Source: an uncultured Acidobacteriota bacterium (GTDB lineage: Bacteria; Acidobacteriota; Terriglobia; Terriglobales; Acidobacteriaceae). From it: a stretch of 10,527 nt of DNA. How positions within the stretch are numbered: position 1 is the first letter of the stretch; every line of letters begins with the position of its first letter. The notes under the pieces are model-generated. The model had not been told where the DNA came from, did no database searches, and saw only the letters and a program-made list of their open reading frames with translations. Shown in pieces: positions 6,593 to 10,527 of the stretch. The stretch covers positions 1 to 10,527 of the forward strand of contig CAIZGA010000371.1 of NCBI GenBank assembly GCA_903932385.1, in the 5' to 3' direction. A program made the position numbers and the translations under genes.

Positions 6593-7849
6593 TCATTTCT
6601 TCACCGGCAGAATCACTACTGCTCCCAACACGCAGGCGGCGGCAATCACAACGAATGCCGCTGCGTTGGTATGCGTCAAATCAATCACCCAGCCAATCAA
6701 CACCTGACCCAGCGCCGCCAGCCCGTACGCGCTCGCGTCCATCAAACCTGTGGCCGTGCCCGCGCGTTCGCGTCCAACCAGTTCAGGGCACAGCGCCCAG
6801 TACGTTGCCTGCGGGCCGTAGACAAAGAATCCCGTCGTTGCCAGCAAAGCCATCGCCAGAAATATATTTCCCGTCGGGATAATTCCCAACAGCAACGCGC
6901 CCGCCGCAGCCAGCAACAGATACAACACCACCACGCGGCAGCGTCGTTCGGGGAACCACTTGTCGGTAATCAGCCCCGCCGTCAACGCGCCCACCGCCAT
7001 GCCCACCGGCAACGCCAGCGTGGTCCACAAACTTCCTGTGCCGTGTTTCGCTGCGCTGCCCAGAAAATACAGCGGCACCCATCCCAGCAATCCGTAACGC
7101 GCCATGTTTTCGCAGCCGATGGAAACACACGCCAGCTGAAAGGGACGATTCGTCATCACGCGCCAATAACGTTCGCGCCAATTTTCCTGCAGCACCACAA
7201 CCGCACCCGTGTGCGACTCCGCCGGCAGCGGCGCAAAGCCCATCTCCTCCGGCCGATTGCGCGCAAAAATAAAATACGCAGATGCCACCGGTATCATCAG
7301 CAACACCGGCAGCCGAAAAATCCATCGCCAATCCATCCGGTGAATCACCAGGATGCAAAGCAGGTACGTAATCGTTCCCGATGCGCCGCAGGCCAGCAAA
7401 TACAGCCCAATGGCTTTGCCGCGTTCGCGCCGCTGCCACCAGTTCGCCAACACGCGGTTGATGGCCGGCCACGAGGTCGCCTGTGCCATGCCATTGATGC
7501 CCCAGAAAATCACCGCCGGCGTAAAGCTGTGCGATACGCTCACCATCCAATTGCAGGCGACTGAAATCAGCGCGCCAATCATCACCATGCGTCGCGCACC
7601 GTAAATATCGCCCAGGTTGCCGTTGATGATTTGCCCAATGCCGTAGCCCACCAACAACGCCGCGTTGAAAAATCCCAGTGCCGTCGCACTCAGGCCCAAC
7701 TCATGTTGCATGCCGGCGGCAGCAAAGCCAAAATTCTGCCGGCCCGTGTAGAGGAAGAGCGTGAACAACATCACCAGCAGCAGAATGCGCCACTGCGCCC
7801 GCCGAAATGCGCGCGGGTCGGTATTGATTGGCATCGCCGCCGCGCTCAT
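6593..7849 (-). CDS. MFS transporter, organophosphate:phosphate antiporter (GlpT-like) family
   Basis: 418 residues, mostly hydrophobic, consistent with 12 membrane helices. It shows OPA-family features: FLYTGRQNFGFA, where Arg37 aligns with the phosphate-binding Arg45 of E. coli GlpT; GMAQATSWPAINRVLANWW followed by QRRERG (WP...WW...ERG signature); and MARYGLLGWVPLYFLGS, where Arg251 aligns with GlpT Arg269. The GlpT substrate-pocket His165 is replaced by Cys154, so the substrate probably differs from glycerol-3-phosphate. Characterised members exchange organic phosphates for inorganic phosphate across the inner membrane, and GlpT also carries the phosphonate fosfomycin. Uptake of a phosphonate or phosphorylated sugar is inferred. 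ATG 7849 overlaps the upstream stop (ATGA), with AGGAG (7861-7857) 7 nt before it. These alignments were made by eye from memory of GlpT. Confidence 0.9.
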   Translation of the reverse strand: MSAAAMPINTDPRAFRRAQWRILLLVMLFTLFLYTGRQNFGFAAAGMQHELGLSATALGFFNAALLVGYGIGQIINGNLGDIYGARRMVMIGALISVACNWMVSVSHSFTPAVIFWGINGMAQATSWPAINRVLANWWQRRERGKAIGLYLLACGASGTITYLLCILVIHRMDWRWIFRLPVLLMIPVASAYFIFARNRPEEMGFAPLPAESHTGAVVVLQENWRERYWRVMTNRPFQLACVSIGCENMARYGLLGWVPLYFLGSAAKHGTGSLWTTLALPVGMAVGALTAGLITDKWFPERRCRVVVLYLLLAAAGALLLGIIPTGNIFLAMALLATTGFFVYGPQATYWALCPELVGRERAGTATGLMDASAYGLAALGQVLIGWVIDLTHTNAAAFVVIAAACVLGAVVILPVKK

Positions 7850-8637
7850 TGCGTCACTCCTGCGAGTACAAGTTCCGCATCAGCAATCGACACCCACGCA
7901 CCTGGCGTTGCGTGGCTGCGATTGGCAATCACGTGGCAAACTTCGCCACCTGGATCTCCCAGCGAACTCACCACCAACTCCGCGCGCAAAAAATCTTCAT
8001 CAGCGGTGTAGCTGCTCACCGTCACAATGCAATGCATGCCCGCATCTTTCGCCGCCGTCAACCCGTTGGCGGAATCCTCAATCACTACGCATTCGTTCGC
8101 ATCCACGCCCAACCGCTCTGCCGCAAGCAGATAAATTTCCGGCGATGGTTTCTTCTTCGCGACAATATCTCCGGCCAGCACGATGGAAAACTTCTTCGCC
8201 AACTCCGCACCCATCGCATGGCGCAGCACGGCATCTACAGAACTCTGCGCTGAAGTAGAGGCAACGCCCAGCAACCATCCCGCCTGCAACGCTTCTTCGG
8301 CAATGCGCTTCACTCCAGCACGCGCCGGTATGCTGCCGCTTTCAATAATCTCGCGGTAGATGCAGCTCTTGCGTTCATGCCAATCCGCCAGCAGCGCTTT
8401 GCGTGCCGCCGCGTCGTCGGGCACTGCCACTGCCGCGCGAAATGTCGGGTCGTCAAACAAACTCGCCATGCGCTCCTTGCCGCCGCCAATCCGCAGCTTG
8501 CAGCCGTACTCTATCGCAGACCACTGCCATGCCACGCCGCACTCCTGCCACATGCGGTTGAAGGCCGGCAGATGCCCATACCGCTCGGTGTCGGCCAGCA
8601 CGCCGTCGCAATCAAACAGCAAGGCCTTGCCGCTCAT
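7846..8637 (-). CDS. HAD-superfamily phosphatase, CbbY-like
   Basis: 263 residues. HAD motif I is LLFDCDGVLADTE, with nucleophile Asp9 and acid/base Asp11. A helical cap follows, then motif II (GVASTS), motif III Lys in AKKKPSPEIY, and motif IV VIEDSANGLTAAKDAGM. GGGKERM (51-57) in the cap and the pattern around AGDIVAKKKPSPEIY closely resemble CbbY, the xylulose-1,5-bisphosphate phosphatase of Rubisco-bearing bacteria. Beta-phosphoglucomutases share the same core, so a mutase cannot be excluded. No Calvin-cycle gene is present. The close coupling to the aldolase (ATGA overlap at 8637-8634) suggests the substrate is a phosphorylated ketose made or used by that aldolase. GAAGG lies just before ATG 8637. 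The last codons overlap the transporter start. Confidence 0.88.
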   Translation of the reverse strand: MSGKALLFDCDGVLADTERYGHLPAFNRMWQECGVAWQWSAIEYGCKLRIGGGKERMASLFDDPTFRAAVAVPDDAAARKALLADWHERKSCIYREIIESGSIPARAGVKRIAEEALQAGWLLGVASTSAQSSVDAVLRHAMGAELAKKFSIVLAGDIVAKKKPSPEIYLLAAERLGVDANECVVIEDSANGLTAAKDAGMHCIVTVSSYTADEDFLRAELVVSSLGDPGGEVCHVIANRSHATPGAWVSIADAELVLAGVTQ

Positions 8638-9485
8638 GCGCGACCTTCACTGCCGAAAATTTTCATGTAGCCCGCAGCCATCTCTGTCACATCGCCGCGC
8701 ACCGCATTCAACAGTTTCAGCGGATCATGTTCACTCGCATGTGTTTCCAGATAACCGCGCAAGCCATCGCAAAAAGTAATTTTCAATTGTGTGGAGATAT
8801 TCACCTTGGCCGCGCCGCGCGCAATCAAATCGCGGAAAACAACATCGCTCAATCCAGTGCCGCCATGCAACACAATCGGCACCGGCTCCGCCGCCACAAT
8901 CTCGCTGACACGTTCAAAATTAATCTTCGGCTCGCCTTTGTATACGCCATGCGCCGTGCCGATGGCCGGTGCAAAGCTATCGAGCTTCGTCTCGCGAATA
9001 AATCGCACCGCATCTTCCAACGCGACTGCCGCGCCCTCGCTCTCGCTGCCCACGCCATCTTCCACGCCGTGGATGGCTTCCAATTCGCCTTCAACGGCAA
9101 CGCCGTGCCGATGCGCTAGCTCCACCACTTCGCGCGTCTGCTTCAGATTTTCTTCGTAGCTCAGCAGGGAAGCGTCGAACAACACCGAGTCCCAACCTGC
9201 GGCCACGCAATCTTCAATCACAGCGCGATCAGGGCAGTGGTCCAGGTGCAGCGTCGCAGGAATATCAAACCGCGCAGCCATCTCGGCAAACATCGCGCGC
9301 AGCACTTTCGCGCCCATCACTTTTACAGTTTTTACAGAGACCTGAATGATTACCGGCGAACGCATCTTCGCTGCCGCTTCCAGCACCGCCTGCATGGTCA
9401 CGCTGTCCACAATATTGAACGCGCCCACGCCGTAGCGTTTCGCAAACGCGTCCTGCAGAATTTTTTGCATTGGCACAACCGGCAT
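8634..9485 (-). CDS. Class II (zinc) ketose-bisphosphate-type aldolase
   Basis: 283 residues, similar to the tagatose-bisphosphate aldolases GatY/KbaY and related class II enzymes. These reversibly join dihydroxyacetone phosphate to an aldehyde. The catalytic residues are in place: TLHLDHCPD with Asp82 and zinc ligand His83, EGELEAIHGVEDG (132-144), IGTAHGVYKGEPK with His179, IVLHGGTGLS with His207 and the phosphate-binding glycines, and VNISTQLK. Their positions closely match those in GatY/KbaY. The start is ATG 9485, because GGAGG (9495-9491) lies 5 nt before it; the TTG at 9497 would place that site inside the gene. No sugar kinase lies nearby, so the phosphorylated substrate must come from uptake, from a distant kinase, or from synthesis in the reverse (condensing) direction. 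True substrate unknown. Confidence 0.92.
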   Translation of the reverse strand: MPVVPMQKILQDAFAKRYGVGAFNIVDSVTMQAVLEAAAKMRSPVIIQVSVKTVKVMGAKVLRAMFAEMAARFDIPATLHLDHCPDRAVIEDCVAAGWDSVLFDASLLSYEENLKQTREVVELAHRHGVAVEGELEAIHGVEDGVGSESEGAAVALEDAVRFIRETKLDSFAPAIGTAHGVYKGEPKINFERVSEIVAAEPVPIVLHGGTGLSDVVFRDLIARGAAKVNISTQLKITFCDGLRGYLETHASEHDPLKLLNAVRGDVTEMAAGYMKIFGSEGRA

Positions 9486-9490
9486 CACTT

Positions 9491-9495
9491 CCTCC
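9491..9495 (-). promoter_or_regulatory. Shine-Dalgarno that sets the aldolase start
   Basis: GGAGG on the minus strand, 5 nt before ATG 9485. The arrangement GGAGGAAGTGATG nearly repeats that of the dehydrogenase start (GGAGGAACTGATG). Confidence 0.75.
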
Positions 9496-9506
9496 AACTA
9501 TCTATA

Positions 9507-9535
9507 AGGATAGGTGTCGGTCCGCGCCACTACAA
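9507..9535 (-). promoter_or_regulatory. Weak candidate sigma-70 promoter before the aldolase
   Basis: On the minus strand TTGTAG (9535-9530) and TATCCT (9512-9507) are separated by 17 nt. The match is three of six at -35 and four of six at -10. It ends 21 nt before ATG 9485. It could give the aldolase-to-PhnX genes their own start independent of the hydrolase gene. The short inverted repeat CTATC/GATAG (9498-9513) overlaps its -10 region. Confidence 0.22.
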
Positions 9536-9609
9536 CGAATGGTGATATTCGATTTCCGTCAAAATTTCTGCGTCCAGTGCGGAAATAATCGCCAAAGGTT
9601 CCTCAGCTA
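9530..9609 (-). other. Coding-like tail in another frame after the glycoside hydrolase stop
   Basis: Directly after the hydrolase stop (TAG 9612-9610), a second frame stays open to TAG 9532-9530 and reads like protein, including EPFLVAEEPLAIISALD and AEILTEIEYHHSL. It has no start of its own. One extra G in the GGGG run near 9627-9630 would join it to the hydrolase and leave a 44-nt gap before the aldolase, like other gaps here. It may be a frameshifted C-terminus or simply non-coding. Confidence 0.3.
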
Positions 9610-10512
9610 CTAGAAAGGGTTCGCCCCTTCCGGCTCGGTCCAGTTGTATCGAACGGTCTTGCCGTTCCTCCGCCACGCCTCCGGAGTAATCGTCTCCATC
9701 CAGTCTGTCGGCTCGGCTGTCGCGCCGCCCGCCGCCAACTCCGCAAATGCATCTCGCAGCGCTGCCTTCTGTTCCGCACCCACGCTGCCGGCTTCCGGAG
9801 AAACAATCAGCGCTGTACCGCTGCCCGCTACCACGCGCAACCATTGCCCTGTCAGCGTCCAGGGAATCTTCGCCGATAGCGGCACGCAGTCGGGATCATT
9901 CACGTGGAAGATGTTGTGCTGCGGCTGCCGGAAAGCCAGCGTGTTCACGCCCATCTTTCGCGTGCGCGACCAATCGCGTCCGCTCACATCATCGCCGGTG
10001 CGTTGCGTGTCAAAAATTCCCGCGCCCAGGTGCAGCACCGTATTGCAGCCAAGGATGATTTTCTCCGCGCCCGCAGCCTTGCGCATCGCCGCATAAAAAT
10101 CGCGAATGATTTCCGCCGACGTACGCGTACCATCATAAAAATTCCAACCGTCCATCGCCGGTGACGCACCCATCGTAAATCCCCACTGGCCCAGCAGGTC
10201 GTAGGTTGTAAAGTCATGCTTGATGAGTTCGTATCCCCACGCCGCAGCTTGCCGCACCACGGCCAGCGCCGCTTCCAGTCCCTCGGGATTTGTCGGGTCA
10301 TACGCGGGTTCATTGTCCGGCCTGCGTCCGCCGCGCGCCGCCGGCATCAACCAGCTTTTCGTCGCGCTTGCATCGGCCCGCAACGGTCGAATCCACAACC
10401 CCGGCCGCACATTGCGCGCGCGAATCTTTTCCGCAACCGACGCCATGTCGCCAAATAATTTGTTGTTCGCGTAGCCTTCGTCAATCACGGTGAAGGGCCG
10501 CGCACCGCGCAT
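9610..10512 (-). CDS. Clan-D (GH36/GH27, alpha-galactosidase-like) glycoside hydrolase, N-terminally truncated or disrupted
   Basis: About 300 residues covering most of a (beta/alpha)8 barrel. Visible motifs, counted from the ATG, are FTVIDEGYA near residue 10 (DDGW/DEGY-like strand end), RPGLWIRPL, LIKHDF with a K-H-D triplet holding the probable nucleophile Asp near 100, FDTQRTGDDVSG with the probable acid/base Asp near 175, and HVNDPDCV near 205. These fit melibiase-type retaining hydrolases; the sugar removed is unknown. Family members have a further N-terminal domain and the first barrel strands, absent here. The codon four places before ATG 10512 is TAG (10521-10519), and no Shine-Dalgarno precedes ATG 10512 or TTG 10515. 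The gene is therefore probably broken by a nonsense or frameshift mutation, or by sequence error. Cellular location cannot be judged without the N-terminus. It is the first gene of the apparent operon inside the window. Confidence 0.72.
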   Translation of the reverse strand: MRGARPFTVIDEGYANNKLFGDMASVAEKIRARNVRPGLWIRPLRADASATKSWLMPAARGGRRPDNEPAYDPTNPEGLEAALAVVRQAAAWGYELIKHDFTTYDLLGQWGFTMGASPAMDGWNFYDGTRTSAEIIRDFYAAMRKAAGAEKIILGCNTVLHLGAGIFDTQRTGDDVSGRDWSRTRKMGVNTLAFRQPQHNIFHVNDPDCVPLSAKIPWTLTGQWLRVVAGSGTALIVSPEAGSVGAEQKAALRDAFAELAAGGATAEPTDWMETITPEAWRRNGKTVRYNWTEPEGANPF

Positions 10513-10518
10513 CAAGGT

Positions 10519-10521
10519 CTA
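10519..10521 (-). other. In-frame amber codon upstream of the glycoside hydrolase
   Basis: TAG in the hydrolase frame, four codons before ATG 10512, with TCA and GCC further upstream in the same frame. The catalytic barrel should already have begun before this point, so the codon marks a break rather than a natural gene boundary. A CAG-to-TAG change would explain it. Confidence 0.55.
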
Positions 10522-10527
10522 TGAGGC

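Noticed and set aside
6671..7564. 297-codon plus-strand frame
   Set aside because: Antisense to the MFS transporter and extremely rich in Arg, Gln and His, as expected from a shadow of a membrane-protein gene.
9486..9497. TTG start at 9497 for the aldolase
   Set aside because: The GGAGG that serves ATG 9485 would lie inside the coding sequence, and the added MEEV is not typical of the family.
9498..9513. CTATC/GATAG inverted repeat as a terminator
   Set aside because: The stem is only 5 bp and AT-rich, with no following T run; it lies just before the aldolase ribosome site.

Overview
The window carries nine protein genes, all on the minus strand, so transcription runs from high to low coordinates. 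It has no RNA genes, insertion sequences or CRISPR, and almost no non-coding space. Fairly high G+C, a secreted YVTN beta-propeller/phosphoesterase fusion and a secreted mutarotase-like protein suggest an Acidobacteriota bacterium (Terriglobia-like). This is an inference; no marker gene is present.

In transcription order the layout is: (1) 10512-9610, the C-terminal two thirds of a clan-D (GH36/GH27-like) glycoside hydrolase, with an in-frame amber codon just upstream, so it is probably truncated or disrupted; (2) 9485-8634, a class II ketose-bisphosphate-type aldolase; (3) 8637-7846, a CbbY-like HAD phosphatase; (4) 7849-6593, an MFS transporter of the organophosphate:Pi antiporter (OPA, GlpT-like) type; (5) 6551-5466, a zinc alcohol dehydrogenase of the type associated with phosphonate catabolism; (6) 5425-4610, a phosphonoacetaldehyde hydrolase (PhnX) homologue that keeps the Schiff-base lysine; (7) 4565-3648, an AraC-family regulator with CGTAA repeats just upstream; (8) 3603-814, a 929-residue secreted YVTN-propeller/phosphoesterase protein; (9) 726 to the window edge, a secreted mutarotase-like protein, cut by the window.

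Genes 2-6 look like one catabolic operon. Two junctions overlap by ATGA and the others are 40-44 nt. The simplest reading is a phosphonate pathway without PhnW. An OPA-type carrier brings in a hydroxyalkyl- or sugar-linked phosphonate, the dehydrogenase oxidises it to a beta-carbonyl phosphonate, and the PhnX homologue cleaves the C-P bond. The Pi released could be the counter-ion for the antiporter. The aldolase and CbbY-like phosphatase have no place in known PhnW/PhnX routes, which is the most novel feature. Genes 8 and 9 may extend a phosphorus and carbohydrate scavenging theme or be a separate unit.

Several translation starts were moved inward from the longest open frame because of clear Shine-Dalgarno sequences (dehydrogenase, PhnX homologue, aldolase).
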